Below, in pieces: positions 25,918 to 36,253 of a stretch of DNA of 64,000 bases. The notes beneath the pieces were generated by a model. It did no database searches, had not been told where the DNA came from, and was given only the letters and a program-made list of their open reading frames with translations. How positions within the stretch are numbered: the stretch's first letter is position 1; the number at the start of each line of letters is the position of its first letter. Origin of the DNA: Marinobacter persicus (GTDB lineage Bacteria > Pseudomonadota > Gammaproteobacteria > Pseudomonadales > Oleiphilaceae); the NCBI RefSeq assembly GCF_900114155.1, contig NZ_FOSC01000005.1, positions 124,001 to 188,000 of the forward strand, read 5' to 3'. Both the position numbers and the translations under genes were made by a program.

Positions 25918-27777
25918 ATGAGCTATCAGGTTTTAGCCAGAAAATGGCGCCCCCGTACTTTCGAAGACATGGTTGGTCAGGAGCATGTGCTCCAGGCGCT
26001 GGTTCATGCTCTCGAACATGAACGGTTGCACCATGCGTACCTGTTTACCGGTACCCGGGGTGTGGGTAAAACCACCATCGGCCGACTGCTGGCACGTTGC
26101 CTGAACTGTGAAACCGGCATCACACCCAATCCCTGCGGTGAGTGCGACAGCTGCCGGGAGATTCTGGAAGGACGGTTCGTTGACCTGATCGAGATCGACG
26201 CTGCTTCGCGCACCGGTGTGGACGACATGCGTGAACTCACCGACAACGTTCAGTATTCACCGACCCGTGGCCGCTACAAGGTGTACCTGATCGACGAGGT
26301 GCACATGCTCACCAACCAGTCGTTCAACGCCTTTCTGAAAACGCTGGAAGAGCCACCGGAGCACGTCAAATTCCTGCTGGCCACCACGGACCCGCAAAAA
26401 CTGCCGGTTACGGTGTTGTCCCGCTGCCTGCAGTTCAATCTCAAGCGCATGACGCCCGAGCACATCGTCAGCCATTTGCGCCATGTACTGACAGAAGAAC
26501 AGGTCCCGTTTGAAGACCCCGCATTGTGGCTGTTGGCCCGGGCCGCCGACGGCAGTATGCGCGATGCCCTGAGTTTGACCGACCAGGCGATTGCCTTCGG
26601 CAACCAGAACCTGGCAGCCAGTGATGTCAGCAACATGCTGGGTACCATTGACCAGCGCGATATCGAGCGCATTGTAAATGCCCTGGTAGAGCGTGACGGC
26701 CCCGGCCTGCTTTCAGAAATTCAGCGTATTTCCGAATTCGCGCCGGATTACAGCGTGATCCTGTCGGACATGTTGTCTCTGTTCCATCGGGTCACCATGG
26801 AACAAGTGGTCCCCGGCAGCGCCGATAACGCCATGGGTGACGCGGCGCAGGTTCAGACCCTGGCCCGTCAGCTCAGCGCCGAAGATGCCCAGCTGTTCTA
26901 CCAGACCGCGCTGATCGGCCGTAAAGACCTGGCGGTCACGCCGGATGCCCGCATGGGGTTTGAAATGACTCTGTTGCGGATGCTGGCATTCCGGCCCGGC
27001 ACAGACAGGCGTGAGCCACCGGCAGTGTCTTCCGTCAACCACGGCCGGGAAAGTGGCACCGATGCCGAATCCGACCCCGCACCAGCCCAGGCTCCGGATC
27101 CAGCGCCGCAAGCGTCGCCTGAACCGCCGGCAAATACAGAGCCGGAAGCGGTAGTGCCCGGGCCGGAACCGACGCCTGAAATGGACCCTCCACCGTGGGA
27201 TACCGGGCCGGACGCCGCGCCCCAGGCACCTGAGCAGGGGGTAGCGGTGGAGCCAGAGCCCGCACCAGAACCTGAGCCGGTTCCCGAACCGGAAGTCCGG
27301 CCGGAACCGGCGCCCCGATCGGACCCAGAGCGGAAGCCGGAGCCGCAAGTTCCGGAGGCTGAAGTTCCGGCTCAGGAACAGGCCGGGGGAGAGTTTGTCT
27401 GGGAACGGGATTTTCGCCAGCTTGGTATCAAGGGCATGCCCGGTAACCTGGCCGGGCATTCGTCCATGCGGCGGGATGGCGACAGCATCCATCTGACCAT
27501 GGACGAGGGCCACGCGCGGCTGCTGAACGCCCGGCACGAAGAGAAAATCCTGGCCGCCTTGAGATCGTACTTTGGCGACTCCATTAAACTGAAGATAGAG
27601 CAGGGCGAAGCCGGGCCGAATACCCCCGCCGCCTATGAAGAGCGCCAGCGCCAGGCCAGGCAACAGGCTGCGGAAGAAGCCATTCGCCAGGACCCGTTGG
27701 TGCAGCGCATTGTTGAACAATTTGAAGGGCGGGTCATCGAAGACAGTATCCGCCCGGCAGATTCAGGCAGGAGATAG
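25918..27777 (+). CDS. dnaX: DNA polymerase III subunits gamma/tau
   Basis: 619 residues. AAA+ clamp-loader ATPase with Walker [10 protein letters not shown] near 43, the four-cysteine zinc module [19 protein letters not shown] near 64-79 and the sensor block DEVHML near 126. After residue 360 a long Pro/Glu-rich linker (repeats such as [10 protein letters not shown]) leads to a C-terminal tau-type domain that contacts the polymerase and helicase. I saw no A-AAA-AAG slippery site in the linker, so a short gamma form by E. coli-style frameshifting is not indicated. ybaB starts 4 bases after the stop, followed by recR. Confidence 0.96.
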   Translation: MSYQVLARKWRPRTFEDMVGQEHVLQALVHALEHERLHHAYLFTGTRGVGKTTIGRLLARCLNCETGITPNPCGECDSCREILEGRFVDLIEIDAASRTGVDDMRELTDNVQYSPTRGRYKVYLIDEVHMLTNQSFNAFLKTLEEPPEHVKFLLATTDPQKLPVTVLSRCLQFNLKRMTPEHIVSHLRHVLTEEQVPFEDPALWLLARAADGSMRDALSLTDQAIAFGNQNLAASDVSNMLGTIDQRDIERIVNALVERDGPGLLSEIQRISEFAPDYSVILSDMLSLFHRVTMEQVVPGSADNAMGDAAQVQTLARQLSAEDAQLFYQTALIGRKDLAVTPDARMGFEMTLLRMLAFRPGTDRREPPAVSSVNHGRESGTDAESDPAPAQAPDPAPQASPEPPANTEPEAVVPGPEPTPEMDPPPWDTGPDAAPQAPEQGVAVEPEPAPEPEPVPEPEVRPEPAPRSDPERKPEPQVPEAEVPAQEQAGGEFVWERDFRQLGIKGMPGNLAGHSSMRRDGDSIHLTMDEGHARLLNARHEEKILAALRSYFGDSIKLKIEQGEAGPNTPAAYEERQRQARQQAAEEAIRQDPLVQRIVEQFEGRVIEDSIRPADSGRR

Positions 27778-27781
27778 AGCC

Positions 27782-28105
27782 ATGATGAACAATATGGGCG
27801 ATCTGATGAAAAAGGCCCAGCAGATGCAGGAAGACATGCAAAAGGCCCAGGAAGAAATCGCCAAGGCCGAAGTGACCGGCGAAGCAGGCGCGGGGCTGGT
27901 GAAAGTCACCATGAATGGTCGGCACGACGTGCGCAAGGTGGACATAGACCCGTCCCTGCTGTCTGAAGAGAAAGAAATTCTCGAAGACCTGCTGGCGGCT
28001 GCGGTGAATGATGCCGTGCGCCGGGTGGAAGCCAATCAGAAAGAAAAAATGTCAGGCATGATGTCTGGCATGGGCATGCCTCCGGGCTTCAAGATGCCGT
28101 TTTAA
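27782..28105 (+). CDS. ybaB: YbaB/EbfC family nucleoid-associated protein
   Basis: 107 residues from the ATG at 27782 (AGGAG 8 bases upstream; an adjacent ATG at 27785 is possible). The open frame extends into dnaX but that part is not coding. Family features: a Met/Gln-rich N-terminal helix ([16 protein letters not shown]), a central beta sheet ([22 protein letters not shown]) and a C-terminal helix ending in Met/Gly-rich [10 protein letters not shown]. It forms dimers that bind DNA without strong sequence preference. Standard position between dnaX and recR. Confidence 0.95.
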   Translation: MMNNMGDLMKKAQQMQEDMQKAQEEIAKAEVTGEAGAGLVKVTMNGRHDVRKVDIDPSLLSEEKEILEDLLAAAVNDAVRRVEANQKEKMSGMMSGMGMPPGFKMPF

Positions 28106-28137
28106 CACCGTTTTTTGCTGTCTTTCGAGGAGTCTGC

Positions 28138-28740
28138 ATGGCGTTCAGCCCGCTGGTTGATGAGTTGGTGGAATCACTGCGTTGCCTGCCCGGTGTTGGT
28201 CAGAAAACCGCCCAGCGCATGGCTTTTCATCTGCTGGAGCGGGGGCGTTCCGGCGGTGTTCGCCTGGCCGGTTCACTGAATCGCGCCATGGAAGGTGTCC
28301 GACGCTGCGACAGCTGCCAGAACTTCGCCGACACCGAGTTGTGCCCGATCTGTGAAAAACCCGAACGCCGCAACGGTACCCTGTGTGTGGTGGAAAGCCC
28401 GTCTGACCTGCTGGCCATCGAACAGGCCGGTGACTACAAGGGCAGTTACTTCGTGCTCATGGGCCATCTGTCACCGATAGACGGTGTGGGCCCCGAAGAG
28501 ATCGGCATTGAACGGCTACTCCGGCGAGTGGAAGAGGAAGGTGTCACGGAAATGATCCTGGCCACCAACCCCACCGTGGAAGGCGAAGCCACGGCCCATT
28601 ACATTGCCGACCGCCTGGATGGCAAAAACGTACTCATCACCCGCCTGGCCCACGGCATACCGGTCGGTGGCGAACTGGGGTACGTTGACGGCTTCACCCT
28701 GACCCACGCATTCCGCGGCCGCAAACCCCTGGCCGATTAG
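28138..28740 (+). CDS. recR: Recombination mediator protein RecR
   Basis: 200 residues. An N-terminal helix-hairpin-helix ([17 protein letters not shown]) is followed by a C4 zinc finger ([16 protein letters not shown], 57-72) and a TOPRIM domain ([12 protein letters not shown] near 83), then a Walker-B-like tail. RecR acts with RecF and RecO to load RecA at gaps. A GAGGAG ribosome site precedes the ATG. Confidence 0.97.
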   Translation: MAFSPLVDELVESLRCLPGVGQKTAQRMAFHLLERGRSGGVRLAGSLNRAMEGVRRCDSCQNFADTELCPICEKPERRNGTLCVVESPSDLLAIEQAGDYKGSYFVLMGHLSPIDGVGPEEIGIERLLRRVEEEGVTEMILATNPTVEGEATAHYIADRLDGKNVLITRLAHGIPVGGELGYVDGFTLTHAFRGRKPLAD

Positions 28741-28754
28741 ACAACTGGCTTTTT

Positions 28755-29906
28755 ATGATGGATACCAATACGGCCGTGACCGTGCCACCGTCGCCTGAAA
28801 CGGTACGTTGGCTGGAAAACACCGAGGCGCTGGACACCTGGTTGACTGGCCTGGCGCCGGAGCTGCCGCTGGCCCTGGATACCGAGTTTGAACGGGTCTC
28901 CACCTTCTATCCCATTCCGGGCCTGGTGCAATTGGGCGCCGGCGAAGAATTGTGGCTGGTGGAGCCGGATGTGGTGGCGGCATCGGAGCCCTTTCGCCAG
29001 CTTCTTGCCGATCCCCGGCGCCCGAAACTGCTGTACGCCATGAGTGAAGACCTGGAATTGTTCCGCCACTGGCTGAATGTGGCACCGGCCGGTGTACTGG
29101 ACCTGCAACTGGGCGCGGCCCTGGCCGGCGCGGGATTCTCGGTTGGTTATGCGCGTCTGGTGGAATCCCTGTTTGGCGAAACCCTCGACAAGTCCGCCAC
29201 CCGCTCGGACTGGCTGGCCCGTCCGCTGACCCCCGAACAGCAACGCTACGCCCTGGAGGACATCCGCTTTCTTGCGCCCTTGTATCAATGGGTAAAAGAG
29301 CGATTACAGGCCCGTGGTCTGGAGCAGGCGCTGGAGGAAGAGTCCGCACGCTTCGCCGGAGACGGCGCCGATACCGAAGACTTTGACCAGTATTACCTGA
29401 AACTGCGCGGTGGCTGGACTCTGAGCCCCGAACAGCAAAGCGTGCTACAGGCCCTGGTGGCCTGGCGCGAAGGCGAATGCCGCCGGCTCGACCGGCCCCG
29501 TAACCGGGTGCTTAACGATGGTCTGTTGATTGCCGTGGCGGAGCGCCAGCCCGGATCCCTGGCGGAATTGAAGGATGTCCAGGGCGTGCCTGGTGGCTTT
29601 GTGCGCCGTTATGGTGAGCAGGTGCTGGCGCTGATTCGTGACGCCCGGAAAGCCGACTTTTCCCGCCTCGAGCCTATCCCCGGGCCATTGACCCGGGAGC
29701 AGCAGGGCATTTACCGATCGGCAAAAAAGTACATTAAGAAAGTGGCGGAAGATAATGATATTCCGATAGAAATTCTTGCGCCTAGAAAGCGGCTGGAAAA
29801 AGCCGTCAAACAGAAAAGCCTGGCAAATGACCCATTTTTTGAAGGCTGGCGCCTGGCCCTGTTGGAGCCGGTGCGCGCCGATATTGAGGAAACCCTGAAA
29901 CAATGA
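28755..29906 (+). CDS. rnd: Ribonuclease D
   Basis: 383 residues, DEDDy 3'-5' exoribonuclease with HRDC domains. Exo I is LALDTEFERV (Asp/Glu metal ligands near 40), exo II is in the LLYAMSEDLELF region, and exo III is YALEDIRFLAPLY with the catalytic tyrosine. The HRDC part is about 210-290. It trims tRNA and other structured RNA 3' ends. No clear ribosome site; two adjacent ATGs (28755, 28758). Its stop overlaps the start of the YcgL gene by 4 bases (ATGA). Confidence 0.94.
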   Translation: MMDTNTAVTVPPSPETVRWLENTEALDTWLTGLAPELPLALDTEFERVSTFYPIPGLVQLGAGEELWLVEPDVVAASEPFRQLLADPRRPKLLYAMSEDLELFRHWLNVAPAGVLDLQLGAALAGAGFSVGYARLVESLFGETLDKSATRSDWLARPLTPEQQRYALEDIRFLAPLYQWVKERLQARGLEQALEEESARFAGDGADTEDFDQYYLKLRGGWTLSPEQQSVLQALVAWREGECRRLDRPRNRVLNDGLLIAVAERQPGSLAELKDVQGVPGGFVRRYGEQVLALIRDARKADFSRLEPIPGPLTREQQGIYRSAKKYIKKVAEDNDIPIEILAPRKRLEKAVKQKSLANDPFFEGWRLALLEPVRADIEETLKQ

Positions 29907-30196
29907 AAGATCGTCAATTCGTTTCGGTCTTCCGAAGCAGCAAGAAAGCCGACACCTACATCTACGTGCGCCGTGGCCAGAAATGGGACGACCTGCCCGA
30001 AGGCCTGCGCAGCATTTTCGGCCAGCCGGCCCACGCCATGGACCTGCTGCTCGAGCCAGAGAAAAAACTGGCGCGCACCACCGGCAAGGAAGTGCTCGAG
30101 GCACTGGCGGAAAAGGATTTTTACCTGCAAATGCCCGAAGAGCAGGAAACCTATATCGTTGATTTCAAGCGCAAGATCGAGAAGCAGCGCCAATGA
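29903..30196 (+). CDS. YcgL domain-containing protein
   Basis: 97 residues beginning MKDRQFVSVFRSSKKADTYI, the usual opening of the YcgL family (small alpha/beta proteins of unknown function). The LPEGLRSIFGQPAHAMDLLL core is typical. It is linked to rnd and to the next gene by ATGA overlaps on both ends, so the three are translationally coupled, as in many gammaproteobacteria. Confidence 0.9.
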   Translation: MKDRQFVSVFRSSKKADTYIYVRRGQKWDDLPEGLRSIFGQPAHAMDLLLEPEKKLARTTGKEVLEALAEKDFYLQMPEEQETYIVDFKRKIEKQRQ

Positions 30197-30639
30197 TTGC
30201 CGAGATTCCCTTCTGGCAGCGGAAAAAGCTGAATGAAATGTCGCAGGCGGAATGGGAATCCCTGTGTGACGGTTGCGGGCAGTGCTGTCTGCACAAGCTG
30301 GAAGACGAGGACACCGGCGAGGTTTTCAACACGGAACTGACGTGCCGCTTCATGAATACCGATAGCTGCCGATGTACGGTATATCCGCAGAGATTGCAGA
30401 AGGTGCCCGGCTGTACTGTCCTCACACCGGAGACCGTGGCTGATTATCCCTGGCTGCCGGCTACCTGCGCCTACCGGACACTGGCTGAAGGACGGCCCTT
30501 GCCGGACTGGCATCCGTTGCGCAGCGGGGACCCGGATTCCGTGCACCGGGCGGGTGTATCGGTGCGGGGCAAGGTGATCAGCGAAGATCAGGTGCCGGAA
30601 GAAGACTGGCAGGAACACATCATTCACTGGGTTTTGTAA
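30193..30639 (+). CDS. YcgN family cysteine-cluster protein (UPF0260)
   Basis: 148 residues. A cysteine-rich N-terminal half, with CDGCGQCC near 27-34 and further cysteines at LTCRF, SCRC and VPGC, matches the CxxCxxCC metal-cluster family. Likely binds zinc or an iron-sulfur centre; function unknown. ATGA overlap with the YcgL gene, and the stop (TAATG) overlaps the next start by one base. Confidence 0.9.
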   Translation: MIAEIPFWQRKKLNEMSQAEWESLCDGCGQCCLHKLEDEDTGEVFNTELTCRFMNTDSCRCTVYPQRLQKVPGCTVLTPETVADYPWLPATCAYRTLAEGRPLPDWHPLRSGDPDSVHRAGVSVRGKVISEDQVPEEDWQEHIIHWVL

Positions 30640-30983
30640 TGTTTGATACCGAAACAACCTTGGCCTATGGCATTTTCTGGATAGCCTACTGTGTGGGCTT
30701 TGTCCTGTTTTTCTACATGATGAAGGCACTATTCCGGTTTTTGCCGTTCTACGGGCTCCGCACCCTGTTGCTTTCGGTGCTGGTGGTATTGCTACTGACA
30801 CCGGTGGAGTCACCGGAAGTGGCGGGCTGGTGGATCCCGGCCTGGCTCTTCAGCGGGTATGAACTGGTGCTGGGTGACACCCGTGCCGCCGCCGACGGTC
30901 TGTTCAACTTTGCCGTGGCCTCGGTGGTCATGCTGCTGGTCTGGCTGCTGGATCTGGTGCGGTATCGTCTGACCCGGAAATAG
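30639..30983 (+). CDS. Small membrane protein of unknown function
   Basis: 114 residues with three predicted membrane helices (about 8-30, 40-58 and 88-108) and short loops. I do not recognise a family. Start and the stop of the YcgN gene share a base (TAATG), so it is coupled to rnd-ycgL-ycgN. It precedes the VWA gene by 43 bases and might belong with either neighbour. Confidence 0.7.
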   Translation: MFDTETTLAYGIFWIAYCVGFVLFFYMMKALFRFLPFYGLRTLLLSVLVVLLLTPVESPEVAGWWIPAWLFSGYELVLGDTRAAADGLFNFAVASVVMLLVWLLDLVRYRLTRK

Positions 30984-31026
30984 CCCGACATCCCCAAATC
31001 AATAACAACGGATAAGGTGGGTAGCA

Positions 31027-33267
<2,241 letters not shown>

Positions 33268-33285
33268 CCGACAGGATACGAACCG

Positions 33286-34128
33286 ATGAAATTTACCGGT
33301 ACCGACAACTACGTCGCCACCGACGATCTGCAAATGGCCGTGAACGCGGCCATTTCCCTGCAGCGGCCGTTGCTGATCAAGGGTGAACCTGGCACCGGCA
33401 AAACCCTGTTGGCCGAAGAAATGGCGCAGGCCCTGGGCATGCGCCTGATTCCCTGGCACATCAAGTCCACCACCAAGGCCCAGCAGGGACTGTATGAGTA
33501 CGATGCGGTTTCCCGTCTGCGTGATTCCCAGCTCGGTGACGAGCGAGTGCACGATATCAGCAACTACATCGTTAAAGGTAAGCTCTGGGAAGCCTTTGAA
33601 GCCGACGAGCCGGTAGTATTGCTGATCGATGAAATCGACAAGGCGGATATCGAATTCCCCAATGATTTGCTGTTGGAACTCGACCGCATGGAGTTCTTTG
33701 TCTACGAGACCCAGCAGACAGTCAGGGCCAAACACCGCCCGGTGGTGGTGATTACCAGCAATAACGAAAAAGAACTGCCGGATGCCTTCCTGCGCCGGTG
33801 TTTCTTCCACTACATTCGCTTCCCGGACCACGACACCATGCAACACATCGTGGATGTCCATTTTCCGGGTATCCAACAGCAGCTGGTGCGGGATTCACTG
33901 GAGGTCTTTTTCGATGTGCGCAAGGTGCCGGGCCTGAAGAAAAAGCCCTCCACCTCGGAGCTGATTGACTGGCTCAAACTGCTGATGGCAGACGAACTGT
34001 CCGCCCAATCCCTGCAGGACAAAGACCAGAGCTCGGCCTTGCCGCCATTGTACGGGGCCCTGGTGAAAAATGAGCAGGATGTGCACCTGCTGCAGAAACT
34101 GGCGTTCATGGTCCGTCGCCGAAACTGA
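33286..34128 (+). CDS. MoxR-family AAA+ ATPase
   Basis: 280 residues. Walker A GEPGTGKT (33-40), Walker B VVLLIDEIDKAD near 110, sensor VVITSNNEKELPDAFLRR near 155. MoxR ATPases act with VWA proteins as chaperones that insert metals or activate enzyme complexes. It sits between a VWA membrane protein (18 bases upstream) and a CoxE-type VWA protein (21 bases downstream), the expected operon form. The client is unknown. Confidence 0.93.
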   Translation: MKFTGTDNYVATDDLQMAVNAAISLQRPLLIKGEPGTGKTLLAEEMAQALGMRLIPWHIKSTTKAQQGLYEYDAVSRLRDSQLGDERVHDISNYIVKGKLWEAFEADEPVVLLIDEIDKADIEFPNDLLLELDRMEFFVYETQQTVRAKHRPVVVITSNNEKELPDAFLRRCFFHYIRFPDHDTMQHIVDVHFPGIQQQLVRDSLEVFFDVRKVPGLKKKPSTSELIDWLKLLMADELSAQSLQDKDQSSALPPLYGALVKNEQDVHLLQKLAFMVRRRN

Positions 34129-34149
34129 TTCCGGGCACAGGCTGGCTTT

Positions 34150-35328
34150 ATGCTGATCGACTTTTTTCTGGAGGTTCGCCGTGTGGGCGTGCCGGCGAGT
34201 CTGCGGGAGTTTCTGGATTTGCTGGAGGCCCTGCAAAAACGTCTGGCATTTGCCGATGTCCAGGAATTTTACTACCTGGCCCGGCTGTGTCTGGTCAAGG
34301 ATGAACGCCACTTCGACAAGTTCGACCGTGCCTTTCAGGTGTATTTCCAGGGTATCGAGGATCTGGATGAACTGCTGGAAACGCTCATCCCGGATGAGTG
34401 GCTTCGCAAAGAGTTCGAAAAGCATCTGAGCGCCGATGAAAAAGCGAAGATCGACTCCCTCGGCGGCCTGGAAGAGTTGATCAAAACCTTCCAGGAGCGG
34501 CTGAAAGAGCAGAAAGAGCGGCATGCCGGCGGCAACAAGTGGATCGGCACTGGCGGTACCTCGCCTTTCGGTGCTTATGGTTATAACCCCGAGGGCTACC
34601 GGATTGGCCAGGATGGCGGTCGCCAGGGTCGGGCGGTGAAAGTGTGGGAGAAGCGTGAGTTTCGGGATCTGGACGACAGCGTGACGCTGGGGGTTCGCAA
34701 CATCAAGCTGGCATTACGCCGTTTGCGCCAGTTTGCCCGCGAGGGCGCAGCTGACCAGCTGGACCTGGAAGACACCATCCGCTCCACAGCCAGAAACGCC
34801 GGCTACCTTGACCTGAAAATGGTGCCTGAGCGCCATAACGCCGCCAAAGTGCTGATCTTTTTCGATGTGGGCGGGTCCATGGACCCGCACGTTCAGGTGT
34901 GTGAAGAGCTGTTCTCCGCCGCACGGCTGGAGTTCAAGCACATGGAGTACTTCTACTTCCACAATTTCATCTATGAAAGCGTGTGGCAGCACAATCTGCG
35001 GCGAATGAATGAAACCGTGGATACCCGGGATATCCTTCATACCTACGGCCCGGACTACAAGGTGATTTTCGTGGGCGATGCCACCATGGCGCCCTATGAA
35101 ATCACCCACCCCGGTGGCTCCATCGAACACTGGAACGAGGAAGCCGGTGCCACCTGGTTCCAGCGCATTACCGATCATTTTGACAAGGTGGTCTGGCTCA
35201 ACCCCTTGCCGGAGGCCTTCTGGAACCCGGGTGGTTCATTGGCGATCACGCGTCAGCTGGTCAACGACCAGATGTACCCGTTGACCAACGAAGGCCTGGA
35301 ATCGGCCATGCATGAGCTCAGCAAATAA
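34150..35328 (+). CDS. CoxE-like VWA protein
   Basis: 392 residues. The N-terminal half is helical, with a glycine-rich segment (GTGGTSPFGAYGYNPEG) near 133. The C-terminal VWA-like domain begins at VLIFFDVGGSMDPH; its metal motif is Asp239-Val-Gly-Gly-Ser, so the second MIDAS serine is a glycine, as in this CoxE branch. CoxE proteins pair with MoxR ATPases (CoxD) in carbon monoxide dehydrogenase maturation, but no cox structural genes are here. No strong ribosome site. Convergent with the MaoC gene. Confidence 0.88.
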   Translation: MLIDFFLEVRRVGVPASLREFLDLLEALQKRLAFADVQEFYYLARLCLVKDERHFDKFDRAFQVYFQGIEDLDELLETLIPDEWLRKEFEKHLSADEKAKIDSLGGLEELIKTFQERLKEQKERHAGGNKWIGTGGTSPFGAYGYNPEGYRIGQDGGRQGRAVKVWEKREFRDLDDSVTLGVRNIKLALRRLRQFAREGAADQLDLEDTIRSTARNAGYLDLKMVPERHNAAKVLIFFDVGGSMDPHVQVCEELFSAARLEFKHMEYFYFHNFIYESVWQHNLRRMNETVDTRDILHTYGPDYKVIFVGDATMAPYEITHPGGSIEHWNEEAGATWFQRITDHFDKVVWLNPLPEAFWNPGGSLAITRQLVNDQMYPLTNEGLESAMHELSK

Positions 35329-35338
35329 CCGTGCCCAT

Positions 35339-35369
35339 AAAAAAAGCCGATGCGGGTGAGGGCATCGGC
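35339..35369 (-). terminator. Strong intrinsic terminator on the minus strand
   Basis: On the minus strand GCCGATGC (35369-35362), an 8-base loop, GCATCGGC (35353-35346) and then seven T bases (35345-35339). It is 175 bases beyond the MaoC stop codon, too far to be its obvious terminator, and suggests another minus-strand transcript ends here. Confidence 0.75.
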
Positions 35370-35543
35370 AAGGCTCGGCGTGTCCGGCGGGGGCCGGAAG
35401 CTCCCCGCCAACCATTTCTACGCAAACCCGGGGCCAGCCCCTCAATTTCCCAGTGAAAACAAGGCGTCGCAGATCATTAGCACGACCGTCCCGAGGTTCC
35501 GCAAGCGGGCTGGGAGGATAAGTGTCAAGCAGGCTGACACCCG
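35370..35543 (-). other. Structured intergenic region, candidate small RNA on the minus strand
   Basis: This gap between convergent coxE-type and maoC genes has several stable inverted repeats: GTGTCA/TGACAC (35522-35527 and 35535-35540, right after the maoC stop and able to end that gene), CCAGCCC (35434-35440) with GGGCTGG (35507-35513), and GGCGGGG/CCCCGCC near 35386-35409. On the minus strand it leads straight into the terminator at 35339-35369. I could not find a clean promoter or match it to a known RNA family, so it may be only a long 3' untranslated region. Confidence 0.3.
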
Positions 35544-36032
35544 TTAACGGTTTTCGATCGTGATCTTCGGCAGCCTGGGTTTGCGCAGGGAAATTTTTTC
35601 GGTGGGGGCGACCACTTTTGCCTCACCGGTAACCACTTTGTCACCGGCCTGGTTGCTCACCTCGCACTGGAATACCACCCGGTTACGGCGCTCCTTGCGG
35701 GCGACGGTAAGAGTGACGGTCAGCGTGTCATCCAACCTGACAGGGCGCTTGAAGGCCAGGCTCTGCTCCAGATAAATGGTGCCGGGCCCGGGCATGACCG
35801 TCGCCAGCGCGGCGGAAATCAGCGAACCACTCCACATGCCATGGGCGATACGCTCCTTGAACATGGATTCAGCGGCAAACTCGGAGTCCAGGTGCACCGG
35901 GTTCACATCACCCGACACAGCGGCAAACAACACCAGCTCGTCTTCGGTGAGCGTGCGGGTAAAGGTGGCGGAATCGCCTTCGTTCAGTTCCTGGTAGGTG
36001 ATGTTTTCCAGGATATCCAGAGTATCGCTCAT
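35544..36032 (-). CDS. MaoC-like (R)-specific enoyl-CoA hydratase
   Basis: 162 residues from the ATG at 36032; a TTG one codon upstream is open but GGAG is better spaced to the ATG. Single hot-dog domain with the hydratase-2 motif AAVSGDVNPVHLD (catalytic Asp and His) near 38-50. PhaJ-like enzymes hydrate trans-2-enoyl-CoA to (R)-3-hydroxyacyl-CoA, linking beta-oxidation to polyhydroxyalkanoate or lipid synthesis. It is divergent from a long-chain acyl-CoA ligase gene, a pairing also recalled from Pseudomonas. Confidence 0.88.
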   Translation of the reverse strand: MSDTLDILENITYQELNEGDSATFTRTLTEDELVLFAAVSGDVNPVHLDSEFAAESMFKERIAHGMWSGSLISAALATVMPGPGTIYLEQSLAFKRPVRLDDTLTVTLTVARKERRNRVVFQCEVSNQAGDKVVTGEAKVVAPTEKISLRKPRLPKITIENR

Positions 36033-36183
36033 CAACCGCTCCGAATTGGCTGTGTTTCATGTAAGTTACAGAAGGTTGGGCAGAAAACTACCTCATCAGG
36101 AATAAAACTGCTATTCTCAGATCGTCTTCAAAGGTTGATACCTTTGTAGGGTTGATTTTTTAACCAATTAGACCTTCGAACAA

Positions 36184-36189
36184 TATAAT
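36184..36189 (+). promoter_or_regulatory. Consensus -10 box upstream of the acyl-CoA ligase gene
   Basis: A perfect TATAAT lies 65 bases before the fadD-type ATG. No good -35 box is at the right distance, which would suit an activator-dependent promoter. A small inverted repeat AAAGGT-TGAT-ACCTTT (36130-36145) lies just upstream and is a possible operator. Confidence 0.4.
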
Positions 36190-36253
36190 AATCAGGGAGT
36201 CACCGCGCCCGTCCGGTCCACTCCCAAAAGCGTTAACCAGACAGGAGAGCATG

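Noticed and set aside
26900..27600. Programmed frameshift for a short gamma form of DnaX
   Set aside because: No A-rich slippery heptamer was found in the linker, and the Glu-Pro linker lacks the E. coli-type stem after such a site.
35370..35543. 6S RNA or RsmZ-like regulator in the coxE-maoC gap
   Set aside because: A GCAAGCGGGC string on the plus strand recalls 6S RNA and a few GGA motifs recall RsmZ, but the overall pairing, central bubble or repeated GGA hairpin loops do not fit. Left as an unclassified candidate.
35350..35547. Small 65-codon open frame in the same gap
   Set aside because: No ribosome site, runs through the terminator and hairpins, and no recognisable protein features.
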